DNA from: JBALVT01 sp965262875
GTDB taxonomy: Bacteria; Pseudomonadota; Gammaproteobacteria; Pseudomonadales; Halieaceae
DNA: 64,000 bases
Direction: 5' to 3'
NCBI GenBank assembly: GCA_965262875.1
Contig: OZ253569.1
Coordinates: 3,286,001-3,350,000 of the forward strand
Shown: positions 36,107 to 45,306 of the stretch, in pieces
How the letters are laid out: the number at the start of each line of letters is the position of its first letter
Position numbering within the stretch: the stretch's first letter is position 1
Position numbers and translations under genes: made by a program
The notes under the pieces: model-generated
Seen by the model: only the letters and a program-made list of their open reading frames with translations
What the model was told of the DNA's origin: nothing
The model's database searches: none

Positions 36107-37598
36107 CGGTATCATCTCCTGTCTCGCTTCGGGTGCCATTGAGCTTGTCGTAATCGGCAAGCCGAGCCAGCTTGACGCTGTAGTGTTTGACCTTCGCCGG
36201 CACGGCGACAGCAAGCGGTGGCGGCAGGTGCTGTTCATCACGGCGGCGCTCAAGAACGTGCTGCACCGCCTCCGGGTAGGGTGATTGCCGATCAAGTGCT
36301 TCACCCAGAGCTACATGCAGCTCGTCCCGCCCATAATCATCAAGCAGTTGATTGAGTAACCGGACCGTGGTTTTAATGACATGTCCACGCTGTGCCGATT
36401 GCTGCAGCAGCGTCTGGGCGTGCGCCGAAGCATGGCTCAGGCGATCCTGACCCCGGTGTAGTTTGGCGTGGGTTTTCTCCAGCCATAGGGCATTGATATG
36501 CGCCTCCTGTTCGATTTGCTCCCCTTTGCCAAAGCTGCGCTGATGCTCAGCAATGCATTGATCGCCCTCCACTATCTGGAGCCGCTCCAGGTCAGCGCTC
36601 ACGCTCAATGGCTTGTGCACGTATTGATGGGGAATGGAGTAATCATTGAGATCGAAGCGAACATAAGGGGTTTTGGCGGCCCGCAGGGGCTGTCTCTCAT
36701 GGGTATCAAAGGGATTATCCGGCAAACTCACCTGCTCCTGTAAGAAGGCTTCCCTGACCGTCAACGTACGCTCTTCAGGGCAAGCCCGATCAGCACTCAC
36801 ACCCTGGCACCAGTGCTCAGCTTGCGCATTGAGTTCGGCCAGTGTTTGCCAGTGACGAGCGGCAAAGAAATTATCGCGAATATAGCGAATCGCTCTTTCT
36901 ACCCGGCCCTTTTCATTGCCCCGGGCCACCGCCACCGGGCGTGGTTCGAAGCGATAGTGGGCTGACAAGGCCAGCAAGGTGGGGTGGAAGCGGATGGCGT
37001 CACCGTGGCGCTCCAATACGGCCGATTTAAGGTTGTCGTACAGCAGCACCTTTGGCAATCCTTGCCAGGCCTCGAATGCCGCTACATGGCCGCGTAAAAA
37101 GTGCTCCATTTGCTGGTTGAGATAAAAGCGCAAGAAGATCTGTCGCGACCAGCTCAGCACCATCACAAACGCCATTAACGGCCGCCGGGCCTTGCCGATC
37201 TGAATATGCCCGAACGAACCCCAGTCAACCTGGGCTTGCTCACCGGGCAGGGTTTTTAGGCGTAAATACGCCTCGGGCAGCTTGCGCGGCCGCAGTTCAC
37301 TGATACGCTGGCGAAACTGGCTGGGGCCACCGGGGTATCCCCGCAGGCGGGCCATTTCATACAAGCGGGCCGCCGTGAGTGTGGGAAACTCCCGCAGGGT
37401 GTCGATGACAAAGGGCAGATAGGGGTCGATGATCGACGCACGGCGAGTGCGCTCCACCTTGGGCAGGCCAGCCTGTGCCAGTACCCGATCAACCACTGAG
37501 TGGTGAATGCCAAGCTGGGTCGCAATGGTGCCCGTTCGCCACTTCTCAACAAAATGGTAGCGCAGTATTTTTGCTTCAGTTTCTTTGCCGATGGCCAT
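36099..37598 (-). CDS. istA: IstA-type transposase (IS21 family)
   Basis: The 499-residue protein has an N-terminal helix-turn-helix ('LRYHFVEKWRTGTIATQLGI'). The DDE core is 'GEQAQVDWGSFG', 'LLYDNLKSAVLERHGD' and 'ARGNEKGRVERAIRYIRD'. The C-terminal region is basic. It is intact, in contrast to copy A, which has a two-base insertion at the equivalent of residue 211. Confidence 0.93.
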   Translation of the reverse strand: MAIGKETEAKILRYHFVEKWRTGTIATQLGIHHSVVDRVLAQAGLPKVERTRRASIIDPYLPFVIDTLREFPTLTAARLYEMARLRGYPGGPSQFRQRISELRPRKLPEAYLRLKTLPGEQAQVDWGSFGHIQIGKARRPLMAFVMVLSWSRQIFLRFYLNQQMEHFLRGHVAAFEAWQGLPKVLLYDNLKSAVLERHGDAIRFHPTLLALSAHYRFEPRPVAVARGNEKGRVERAIRYIRDNFFAARHWQTLAELNAQAEHWCQGVSADRACPEERTLTVREAFLQEQVSLPDNPFDTHERQPLRAAKTPYVRFDLNDYSIPHQYVHKPLSVSADLERLQIVEGDQCIAEHQRSFGKGEQIEQEAHINALWLEKTHAKLHRGQDRLSHASAHAQTLLQQSAQRGHVIKTTVRLLNQLLDDYGRDELHVALGEALDRQSPYPEAVQHVLERRRDEQHLPPPLAVAVPAKVKHYSVKLARLADYDKLNGTRSETGDDTDD

Positions 37599-37637
37599 GA
37601 CTGCCCTCCGATTGATGACTCCTGTCCAGCCGCTGCA

Positions 37638-38063
37638 CTAATGTCGCCGGAATCTGCGCCTGAACTGACTGCTCTGCAGAAAATCACTGCGCAAAAAGGG
37701 ACCGCAGACCGCGCCACAGTGATGGCAGCGCACGGTGGCGTCAGTTTTACCCGGCATATAGGCCCTTTTGATCTCATCAGGCACGGTTTGCAGTAGATCA
37801 CGGAGTATTATTGCCAGAGAACGGTGATGCGTTACTTTTTGTTGTTGCCGTTCTCGATAACGCTGTTGGCGAGCGGCATTATTCATGCGACCCGGGCGAG
37901 TGGCCTGGTACTTCGCTCTGGCTCGTTTAATGGATTCCTTTCTGGCTTCCTGGCTGCAACCATCGGTGCAATACCGCTGGCCGCGATCACAGTGGGTACA
38001 GACGATGACCTGGGCGTAGCAGCGACAACAGTGGTAGAGACGGCTGGATGATGGCATCGACAC
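37638..38063 (-). CDS. Cysteine-rich passenger protein of the IS21-like element (copy B)
   Basis: The 141-residue homologue of the product at 11195-11620 has the same two cysteine clusters and basic middle. It starts at GTG (38063) or the ATG two codons later. Preservation in both copies, including the one with a broken istA, argues that it is a genuine gene. The family is not recognised. Confidence 0.65.
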   Translation of the reverse strand: MSMPSSSRLYHCCRCYAQVIVCTHCDRGQRYCTDGCSQEARKESIKRARAKYQATRPGRMNNAARQQRYRERQQQKVTHHRSLAIILRDLLQTVPDEIKRAYMPGKTDATVRCHHCGAVCGPFLRSDFLQSSQFRRRFRRH

Positions 38064-38351
38064 AAAGGTCGATGAGGGCTGGATTTATTCCCATTATGTG
38101 CAACACTTAACGGGCCGTGCACCTGCACGGTTTTTTTGGGTATGGCGCCAGCGTTGACCGTCAAATCTGTGGTGGCGTCATACCGTTCTCAGCGACACTT
38201 ATTCTTATAGTCCCTACGCTTGAATCGTGCCTGCTTATTGGTCGCTCTTGAGTGTGACTGGGCCGCAGTTCTACCGCGCCGATTCTAATACGCCGAGATC
38301 CGTCTATTTCAAAATTCGGCAAATAGCTGCGGTTTTGGAGTGGCGTCTACA

Positions 38352-38675
38352 GCCCACAAGCTTAAGGCACAGGATATGAAAACCCCTTCAGGGGTTGAGA
38401 GTTCGATTCCGGACGATGTAGCCGCTTCGAGTCATAACCTCAGAAATCTCCTTGAAGTGCCGGTTGTCTTTTATGGGATATGTCTTTATTTGATGGTGGC
38501 GGGGCAGGTGGATCAATTGCATGTTTATTGCGCGTGGTCTTTCCTCGTTTTCCGAATAATCCACAGTGTCATTCACTGCAGCTACAATCAAGTTATACAC
38601 CGGTTTGCAGCTTACATCGTTTCCTGTGTGGCCCTGTGGGTGATGGTTGTCAGGGCGTTGATATCGGTTCTATGA
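38352..38675 (+). pseudogene. 3' remnant of a MAPEG-family membrane protein gene
   Basis: The frame that emerges from the IS21 end encodes 'NLRNLLEVPVVFYGICLYLM', 'HVYCAWSFLVFRIIHSVIHC' and a last hydrophobic helix to the stop at 38675. NLRNLxExPVxFY and the pattern R-x-x-H-S-x-x-H are typical of bacterial MAPEG proteins (glutathione-related integral membrane enzymes). The N-terminal helix of the family is missing, so this is a truncated gene. It converges on nth 3 bp away. Confidence 0.75.
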
Positions 38676-38678
38676 TGG

Positions 38679-39332
38679 CTAAGCTTTTTTAGTTTTCTTC
38701 GGGTGCTTGCGGAGGGGAAAACACCTGCGGCAAATTTCACAGACACGCCCATCGCAGCCGCGGGCACTGCAGTACTCCCTACCGTAAAAGATAATCTGCA
38801 AATGAAGTGAATTCCAGGTTTCGATGGGGAATAGTCGCTTCAGGTCCCGCTCGGTTTGAACCACGTTTTTTCCGTTGGTAAGCCCCCAGCGTTGCGCGAG
38901 GCGATGAATGTGTGTGTCGACGGCGAAGGCGGGTACTCCAAAGGCTTGAGACATCACTACGCTAGCCGTTTTATGGCCGACGCCGGGTAGTCTCTCCAGG
39001 GCTTCCATGTCGGCTGGAACCGAGCCGTGGTGCTCCTCAATCAGCATTTCGCTGAGTCTGTGAATCGCCTTGGATTTTTGGGGCGAGAGTCCGCAGGGTC
39101 GAATAATACTGCGAATTTCTTCGACGGTTTGTTCAGCCATATCAGCCGGGTTGTCTGCCAGCTCGAACAAGGCGGGTGTGACGGTATTGACGCGCTCGTC
39201 CGTGCATTGCGCGCTCAGGAGCACGGCTATCAGTAAGGTGTATGGATTCTCGTGATCTAGCGGAACCGGTGTTTCGGGATAGAGCTCTTGCAACCTTTTC
39301 TGAATATAACTAACGCGCTCGGCTTTTAACAT
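38679..39332 (-). CDS. nth: Endonuclease III
   Basis: The 217-residue DNA glycosylase/AP lyase removes oxidised pyrimidines. The helix-hairpin-helix 'LERLPGVGHKTASVVMSQAF' includes the catalytic Lys, 'VDTHIHRLAQRWGL' includes the catalytic Asp, and the 4Fe-4S cluster ligands are in 'CSARGCDGRVCEICRRCFP'. The frame is open upstream to 39548, but that part overlaps dapC and the family starts at the ATG ending at 39332. It is the last gene of the map-glnD-dapC-nth unit, 8 bp after dapC. Confidence 0.94.
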   Translation of the reverse strand: MLKAERVSYIQKRLQELYPETPVPLDHENPYTLLIAVLLSAQCTDERVNTVTPALFELADNPADMAEQTVEEIRSIIRPCGLSPQKSKAIHRLSEMLIEEHHGSVPADMEALERLPGVGHKTASVVMSQAFGVPAFAVDTHIHRLAQRWGLTNGKNVVQTERDLKRLFPIETWNSLHLQIIFYGREYCSARGCDGRVCEICRRCFPLRKHPKKTKKA

Positions 39333-39340
39333 GCTTGACC

Positions 39341-40531
39341 CTACAGGCTTTTCAGGCAGTAAACAGTGCGCTGGGCCGCTTCGATACAGTCCTCGATGGG
39401 CGCTACCAGGGCCATGCGTACCCTGTACTCGCCGGGGTTTATTCCCTGTGCTGTACGGGCGAGAAATTGTCCCGGTAGTACCGTCACGTGTTGCTCCGCA
39501 AACAACTTCTTTGCGAACTGCGTATCCTCTATCGGCGTTTTTGGCCACAGGTAGAAACCGGCTTCAGGCGCCTGAACGTCGAGGTGCGGTGTGAGCTCTC
39601 GCAGCACCGCTGAAAACTTATCTGCGTAGAGTTGACGGTTCTGCGCCACATGAATCTCGTCACTCCATGCAGCGATACTGGCCAGCTGATGATGAACGGG
39701 CATCGCACAGCCATGATAGGTGCGATACTTTAGGAAACTGCTGAGAATTTTTGCGTCACCGGCCACAAATCCTGAACGCAGCCCCGGTAAGTTTGATCGC
39801 TTGGAGAGGCTGTGAAAAACGACACAGCGGTCGTAATCCTCATCACCCAGTGCGGCGCAGGCTTGCAAAAGCCCAGGAGGTGGCTGTTCATCATCGGGAT
39901 AAATTTCTGAATAACACTCGTCGCTGGCTATGACGAAATCAAATTCCCTGGCGAGCCCTATGAGCCTGGATAGTGTCGACAGCGGAATAATCGCGCCGGT
40001 TGGATTTCCCGGATTACACAGATACAGCAATTGGCAATCTTGCCATTCCTGTTCGCTTACGCTATCGAAATCCGGTATAAAGCTGTTTTGCTCCATACAG
40101 TTAAGAAACTGCGGTTTTGCACCCGCCAGGAATGCAGCGCCCTCATAGATTTGATAGAAGGGGTTGGGGCATATAACACTTGCTCCTGGTTTTCGTTCAA
40201 CGATGGTTTGGGCAAATGCGAACAGCGCTTCACGGGTCCCGTTCACGGGTAGCACTTGTGTTTTTGGGTCCAGACCGCTTAGTTCAAACCGACTTGTCAG
40301 CCAGTTGGCAATTGCTTCACGCAGTTGAGGTGATCCCAGTGTAGAGGGGTACTGAGTTAGCGTGTTCAGATTGTCGGCGATAACTTGTAGGACAAAATCG
40401 GGAGAGCGATGTTTCGGCTCGCCTATCGACAGCGCTATGTTGCTTTTGTCAGTATTGGGAGACACATCTGCAAATAGTGTTCGCATCTTTTCGAAGGGGT
40501 AGGATTGTAGTTGCTTGAGGTCCGTATTCAT
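39341..40531 (-). CDS. dapC: Succinyldiaminopimelate transaminase
   Basis: The 396-residue PLP aminotransferase (fold type I) converts N-succinyl-2-amino-6-ketopimelate to N-succinyl-diaminopimelate for lysine and peptidoglycan. The PLP lysine lies in 'FHSLSKRSNLPGLRSGFVAG', and 'LYLCNPGNPTGAI' and 'ASDECYSEIY' are the cofactor contacts. The preferred start is the ATG ending at 40531. Its place after glnD is the Pseudomonas-type arrangement that supports the dapC call over a general aspartate aminotransferase. Confidence 0.9.
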   Translation of the reverse strand: MNTDLKQLQSYPFEKMRTLFADVSPNTDKSNIALSIGEPKHRSPDFVLQVIADNLNTLTQYPSTLGSPQLREAIANWLTSRFELSGLDPKTQVLPVNGTREALFAFAQTIVERKPGASVICPNPFYQIYEGAAFLAGAKPQFLNCMEQNSFIPDFDSVSEQEWQDCQLLYLCNPGNPTGAIIPLSTLSRLIGLAREFDFVIASDECYSEIYPDDEQPPPGLLQACAALGDEDYDRCVVFHSLSKRSNLPGLRSGFVAGDAKILSSFLKYRTYHGCAMPVHHQLASIAAWSDEIHVAQNRQLYADKFSAVLRELTPHLDVQAPEAGFYLWPKTPIEDTQFAKKLFAEQHVTVLPGQFLARTAQGINPGEYRVRMALVAPIEDCIEAAQRTVYCLKSL

Positions 40532-40538
40532 TTGTAGT

Positions 40539-43226
40539 TCAGGCCGCAGCCTGTTCGTCCAGTTCTCGACGGATTGCATCTTGAATTTCTTCGCACAATT
40601 TTTGGTCCGTAATCGGTTGCTGATCTGCGTCTGTCAGGAAAAACACATCTTCTACACGTTCACCCAGGGTTTGGATCTTCGCAGCTTGTAGTTCGAGGTT
40701 AAAGTCGACAATAATTCGACCAATTAGTACGAGCAAACCGGGACGGTCGGGAGAGGAAACCTCCAGTACGGTTACATTTTTAATGTCGTCCACTGTCATT
40801 CTGGTCTCGGTTGGAACGGAGAACGACTTCATTTGTCGAGGCGTTCTCCTTTGAACAATGCCGGGATAATTTGCCACGTCGGCAACAGCATCGGTAAGTT
40901 GTTGCGCGATATTGCGAATTCGCTCGCCATCTTCCTCCAACGATTGGCCGTTGGAGTCCAGGACAAAAAAAGTGTCCACGCTCATGCGGTCAGTTGCATC
41001 GTAAATTCTCGCATCGTGCACGCTCAGGTCTAATTGTTCCAGCTCCGCACAGATAACAGAGAACAGGTGGGGACCGCTGCGAGCATGGATAAAGATCTGA
41101 GTCGGGTTGGCGATATTTGAATCTTGAGTGTTCCGGGTTAAAACCAGGGGTTTATCCTTGTCGTAATGATTGGCAATGGCCTCAGTATGCCAGGCGATAT
41201 CTTCTGCCTTCTCTCTGAGAAAGTAGTCTTCACCACGGGCGCTCCACAATTCCTCAACCTCTTCTATTTCGAACCCTCGATACTCCAGAATATCCATTGC
41301 CGCCTTGCGTGTTTCCAAAATCCAGTCCTGCTTGTCTACCGGATTTTCCAGGCCGCGCCGAAGAGCGCGCTTGGTTTCGGTATACAACTGACGAAGCAGG
41401 CTTCCTCTCCAGGCATTCCACAGCTTCGGGTTTGTGGCATTGATGTCTGCGACCGTCAGGGTGAAGAGGTAGTCGAGGCGATTTTGATCGCCCATGTGCG
41501 TTGCAAAATTTTGAATGACCTCTGGGTCCGAAATGTCCTTGCGTTGCGATACCGCAGACATTAGCAGGTGATTTTTTACTAGCCAAACAACCAGATTGGT
41601 GTCCCGGATACTCAGGCCGTGGCTAACGCAAAATTGTTCGGCGTCCACAGCACCAAGCTCTGAATGATCACCACCGCGGCCCTTACCTATATCGTGATAC
41701 AAGCCCGCAATGTACAGTAGGTCCAGTTTGGGGAGCCGCCTGGCGATGCGGCTGGAAACCGGAAATCTGTCTTCGAATTCCGAATCTGGGTAACTGAAGA
41801 GCCTCATGTGCTTGATGACTTCCAGAGTATGGGCATCAACGGTGTAGGCATGGAACAGGTCATGCTGCATCTGTCCTACGATTCGCCCGAACCCGGGAAG
41901 GTAATTCCCTAATATCCCGTAGCGCGTCATCCGTCGTAACTGGCGGGTCATCTTTTGCGGGGAACGCAAAATCTCAATAAAAGTTTGTTTGTTCTTCTCA
42001 TCGCCGCGAAAGGCCTGGTCAATTTGATGGCGGCTATCGCGAATCAGGCGAATAGTAGGTGCTGCCACCGCTATTATCTTCTCGTTTTGGGCGCACAGTA
42101 AAAACACCTCAAGCAGCGCTGCAGGTTCGACCTGAAACAGATCCTCCCGACGCACCTCGATGTAGTCGTTGCGTATTTGGAAACGATCGTTAAGTACCTC
42201 AATTTTGTCCTCGGTGCCCGCGCGCAAAATTTCCTGATCAAAAATTTGAATAAGGACTTCATTGAGTTGACCCAGCGACAATGCCCAACGATAGTAGGTT
42301 TGCATGAACTGTTCTACTGCCAGTTTATCCCCGTCCTCAAAACCCCAGATATCGGCTAGCACCCGCTGGTGCTCGAACAGCAGCCGGTCTTCCTCACGGC
42401 CGGTAATCATGTGCAGGGCATATCTAACCAGCCACATGAACTCTCGCCCCCGGTTGAGAATTATAAGTTCGTCGGGGCTTAGAAACTTATCTGCTGACAG
42501 CTCTTCCAGAGACCGCACCTGAAAGTGGCGCTCGGCAATCCAGCCAATGATTTGCAGGTCTCTAAGTCCACCGGGCGAGCTTTTTACGTTGGGTTCCAGG
42601 TTGTATTCAGTGTCGGCAAACTTCGCGTGGCGGCTTTGTTGCTCTTCCAGTTTTGCGCGGAAGAATTCGGCGCTCGGCCACATATTGCCTGTGCCAGTTT
42701 CTTCTCGTACGGCGTCCATCAGGCGTGACGGACCCCTGATGGTTCTGGCTTCCATCAGGTTGGTAACTACCGTGATCTCGTTCTGTGCGGCTTCGCGACA
42801 TTGCTCCACGGTTCTGACACTGTGACCGATGTCCAACCCTATATCCCATAATAGCGTTAGGAACTGTTCCAGATGGACCGTGTTCTCGTGTTGATCGTCG
42901 CTCACCAGAATAAGTAAATCGACATCGGAATGGGGGTGGAGCTCTCCGCGTCCGTAGCCACCAACAGCCACGAGTGCGAGGTCCGGGCCCTGCCAGTCCT
43001 GCTTGTCCCACAAGGCACCCAAAAGCTCGTCGGTGAATTGTGCTCGCAAGGTTATCAGCTCTCCGGCTGAGGCCCCGGCGTGGAACTGCTCGTCCAGATA
43101 GTTACTTGCGGCGGCTATTACTGGCTTGCAGCAAGAAATGGTGTTTTCAGTACTGAGCGCGAGCCTCTGGGTAAATGCGCTTAAATCGAATAGCTCGGCG
43201 GGTAGTGGCGCTACCGGTTTGATCAT
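40539..43226 (-). CDS. glnD: Bifunctional PII uridylyltransferase/uridylyl-removing enzyme
   Basis: The 895-residue nitrogen sensor modifies PII proteins according to glutamine level. The nucleotidyltransferase motif 'VGGYGRGELHPHSDVDLLIL' is at residues 88-107. An HD domain with 'YHDIGKGRGGDHSELG' is near residue 525. Two ACT domains, 'SGPHLFSVICAELEQLDLSV' and 'SPDRPGLLVLIGRIIVDFNL', finish the protein. The ATG overlaps the map stop by 4 bp. Length and domains are complete. Confidence 0.96.
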   Translation of the reverse strand: MIKPVAPLPAELFDLSAFTQRLALSTENTISCCKPVIAAASNYLDEQFHAGASAGELITLRAQFTDELLGALWDKQDWQGPDLALVAVGGYGRGELHPHSDVDLLILVSDDQHENTVHLEQFLTLLWDIGLDIGHSVRTVEQCREAAQNEITVVTNLMEARTIRGPSRLMDAVREETGTGNMWPSAEFFRAKLEEQQSRHAKFADTEYNLEPNVKSSPGGLRDLQIIGWIAERHFQVRSLEELSADKFLSPDELIILNRGREFMWLVRYALHMITGREEDRLLFEHQRVLADIWGFEDGDKLAVEQFMQTYYRWALSLGQLNEVLIQIFDQEILRAGTEDKIEVLNDRFQIRNDYIEVRREDLFQVEPAALLEVFLLCAQNEKIIAVAAPTIRLIRDSRHQIDQAFRGDEKNKQTFIEILRSPQKMTRQLRRMTRYGILGNYLPGFGRIVGQMQHDLFHAYTVDAHTLEVIKHMRLFSYPDSEFEDRFPVSSRIARRLPKLDLLYIAGLYHDIGKGRGGDHSELGAVDAEQFCVSHGLSIRDTNLVVWLVKNHLLMSAVSQRKDISDPEVIQNFATHMGDQNRLDYLFTLTVADINATNPKLWNAWRGSLLRQLYTETKRALRRGLENPVDKQDWILETRKAAMDILEYRGFEIEEVEELWSARGEDYFLREKAEDIAWHTEAIANHYDKDKPLVLTRNTQDSNIANPTQIFIHARSGPHLFSVICAELEQLDLSVHDARIYDATDRMSVDTFFVLDSNGQSLEEDGERIRNIAQQLTDAVADVANYPGIVQRRTPRQMKSFSVPTETRMTVDDIKNVTVLEVSSPDRPGLLVLIGRIIVDFNLELQAAKIQTLGERVEDVFFLTDADQQPITDQKLCEEIQDAIRRELDEQAAA

Positions 43227-44008
43227 TGTTCGACCTGGTAACTCTCGTTATTTCGCAGGGTAAAAATCTCACAACCGTTTTCAGTGACAGCCATCGTATG
43301 TTCCCACTGGGAGGACAGGCGTCCATCCCTGGTGGTCACGGTCCAGCCATCTTTGGCGTTGAGTTTGGTGTGTCGTCGTCCAGCATTGATCATTGGTTCG
43401 ATGGTAAAACACATGCCCGGTTCCAGAACCATGCCAGTTCCCTTCTTACCGTAGTGCAAGATTTGTGGGTCTTCATGGAACACCTTGCCAATACCGTGAC
43501 CACAGTATTCGCGCACTACTGAGTAATAATTTTTCTCGGCGTGCTGCTGAATAATTTGACCGATATCGCCCAGTGTTGTGCCGGGTCTAACAATGTCCAG
43601 CGCCTTGTACAAACATTCCTGGGTAATCTGGATCAATCTTTGCGCGTGTTGTGGCACATCGCCAACCATCACCATGATACTGGTGTCACCGTGATAGCCA
43701 TCCTTGATGACTGTCACATCAATATTGATGATATCGCCGTTTTTCAATCGCTTGGTATCAGAGGGAATGCCGTGACAGATAACCTCATTGACCGAGGTGC
43801 ACACGGATTTTGGAAAGCCGTTGTAATTTAACGGGGCAGGTATCGCCTGCAAATTGTCTACAATGTAGGTATGACAAATGCTGTCTATCTCGCCGGTAGT
43901 CATGCCGACTTGAACCAGGGGCTCGATCATTTCGAGTACTTCTGCTGCCAGTCGACCAGCCACCCGCATTTTTTGAAGTTCATCTGCCGTTTTTATTGCT
44001 GCAGTCAT
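43223..44008 (-). CDS. map: Methionine aminopeptidase, type I
   Basis: The 261-residue enzyme removes the initiator Met from nascent proteins. The metal ligands are in 'NIDVTVIKDGYHGDTSIM' (two Asp), 'YCGHGIGKVFHEDPQI' (His), 'FTIEPMIN' (Glu) and 'SSQWEHTMAVTENG' (Glu). The frame is open to 44125, but the family start is the ATG ending at 44008, preceded by TAGGTTAGGA. It is divergent from rpsB, the classical arrangement. Confidence 0.96.
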   Translation of the reverse strand: MTAAIKTADELQKMRVAGRLAAEVLEMIEPLVQVGMTTGEIDSICHTYIVDNLQAIPAPLNYNGFPKSVCTSVNEVICHGIPSDTKRLKNGDIINIDVTVIKDGYHGDTSIMVMVGDVPQHAQRLIQITQECLYKALDIVRPGTTLGDIGQIIQQHAEKNYYSVVREYCGHGIGKVFHEDPQILHYGKKGTGMVLEPGMCFTIEPMINAGRRHTKLNAKDGWTVTTRDGRLSSQWEHTMAVTENGCEIFTLRNNESYQVEQ

Positions 44009-44349
44009 TCCTAACCTATTGAAATATAATGATAAAACCTGAATATTTTCGCTCGTGCGGCCCTGCGGCCCGGGCGTCCCACCGGGGGAGGCACATTCTA
44101 CCCCATTCGGCGGGAAAATGAGCAAAGATGCGGACGGTGGTAGAGAAATAACAGCCGTAAAATCCTTTAATCACGCTGCTGCTTATGGTATAAAGCGCGC
44201 CTCGTCTGGGCTAGCGCTCGTTTTGGGCCTTTTGTCAGCCGGGAAAACCAACGACACACACCTATCGACACATGCTTCAGGGTGCTGGCGAAAGCCGGTT
44301 TGGAGGATGGGATAGGTGGACGAATAACCCGAACTAAAAGGTATTATCA
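44009..44349. promoter_or_regulatory. map/rpsB divergent intergenic region and rpsB leader
   Basis: These 341 bases hold no gene. The map-proximal part includes a GC-rich palindromic stretch around 44058-44095. Further on, TTTAAT (44166-44171) and TATAAA (44189-44194), 17 bp apart, form a probable rpsB promoter. The ~150-nt transcribed leader that follows has alternating GC-rich segments ('GCTGGCGAAAGCCGG' hairpin at about 44284) in the place where S2 autoregulatory leaders occur in gammaproteobacteria. The regulatory role is inference. Confidence 0.5.
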
Positions 44350-45192
44350 ATGACAACGCAAGTTAGTATGCGTGAGCTTCTGCAGGTAGGCGCTCACTTT
44401 GGTCACCAGACCCGTTACTGGAATCCTAAAATGGACCAGTTCATCTTTGGTGCCCGCAACAAGATTCACATTATCAACCTCGAACACACTGTTCCGGCAT
44501 TAAACGATGCACTGAACCATGTTCACGCCCTTACCAGCAACAAAAACAAGGTTCTGTTCGTGGGCACCAAGCGTGCGGCGGGCAAAATCATTAAGGAGCA
44601 GGCCGAACGCGCTGGTATGCCCTATGTTAGTCACCGCTGGTTGGGTGGCATGTTGACCAACTATAAAACCATTCGCGCTTCCATCAAGCGACTTCGCGAT
44701 TTCGAAGCTCAGCAGACTGATGGAACCTTTGAAAAGCTCACCAAGAAAGAAGCATTGATGCGCACCCGTGCCATTGAGAAGCTGGAGCGCAGTATTGGTG
44801 GTATCAAGGACATGGGCGGTCTTCCAGACGTTTTGTTTGTAGTCGATGTAGATCACGAGCGCATCGCCATTACCGAAGCCAATAAACTGGGTATCCCCGT
44901 TATCGGCATCGTCGATACCAACAGCAACCCTGATGGTGTGGATTACATCATCCCGGGCAATGATGACGCGATCCGCGCCATTAAGTTGTATGTAGCGAGC
45001 ATTGCTGATGCCTGCATCGCTGGAAAAGCTGAAGGTGGCGAAGTTGTTGCGGCGAACAATGAGTTTGTCGAAGAGACGGCTCCAGAAGCTGAAGCGGCAG
45101 TAGCTGAACCCGAAGCAGCGGCTCCCGAAGCAGCGGCTCCCGAAGTTAAGGCAGCTGTCGCGGATGCCGCTCCCGAGACGGCAGCTGAATAA
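44350..45192 (+). CDS. rpsB: 30S ribosomal protein S2
   Basis: The first ~230 residues of 280 are canonical S2 ('MRELLQVGAHFGHQTRYWNP', 'VGTKRAAGKIIKEQAERAGM', 'HRWLGGMLTNYKTIRASIKR', 'GIVDTNSNPDGVDYIIPGND'). The last ~40 residues are an Ala/Glu/Pro-rich tail with repeats of the EAAAPE kind, longer than E. coli S2. It is preceded by AAAAGGT. It is the first gene of the rpsB-tsf unit, separated from tsf by an attenuator-like hairpin. Confidence 0.97.
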   Translation: MTTQVSMRELLQVGAHFGHQTRYWNPKMDQFIFGARNKIHIINLEHTVPALNDALNHVHALTSNKNKVLFVGTKRAAGKIIKEQAERAGMPYVSHRWLGGMLTNYKTIRASIKRLRDFEAQQTDGTFEKLTKKEALMRTRAIEKLERSIGGIKDMGGLPDVLFVVDVDHERIAITEANKLGIPVIGIVDTNSNPDGVDYIIPGNDDAIRAIKLYVASIADACIAGKAEGGEVVAANNEFVEETAPEAEAAVAEPEAAAPEAAAPEVKAAVADAAPETAAE

Positions 45193-45228
45193 AGGCTGGG
45201 TCTGGCCTGTAAAGGCCGCGAAACAACG

Positions 45229-45264
45229 ATCCCCGGCGAGCCATTTGGCGTCGGGGATTTTTTA
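45229..45264 (+). terminator. Hairpin with T-run between rpsB and tsf (attenuator)
   Basis: ATCCCCGGCG pairs with CGTCGGGGAT (one mismatch) around ATTT-type loop sequence and is followed by TTTTTTA. It sits 36 bp after the rpsB stop. A partial terminator that lowers tsf expression relative to rpsB is the usual reading at this site. Confidence 0.8.
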
Positions 45265-45306
45265 TTAGATTTGGGCCCTTAGGGGCTACGCTAAGGAGAA
45301 ATACCA

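Larger units (their letters stand above)
35165..38351 (-). mobile_element. IS21-like element copy B, right end lost to a nested IS
   Basis: Reading on the minus strand it starts with TGTAGACGCC at 38351. It then has ~290 bp of non-coding left end, the cysteine-rich gene, istA, istB and a small downstream gene that is cut at 35164 by the rve-type IS. The right terminal repeat is therefore not present. This copy has intact istA and istB and could act in trans. Confidence 0.87.

Noticed and set aside
44040..44100. GC-rich palindromic stretch near map considered as a terminator
   Set aside because: There is no T-run on either strand, and it lies upstream of both divergent genes, where a terminator has no role.
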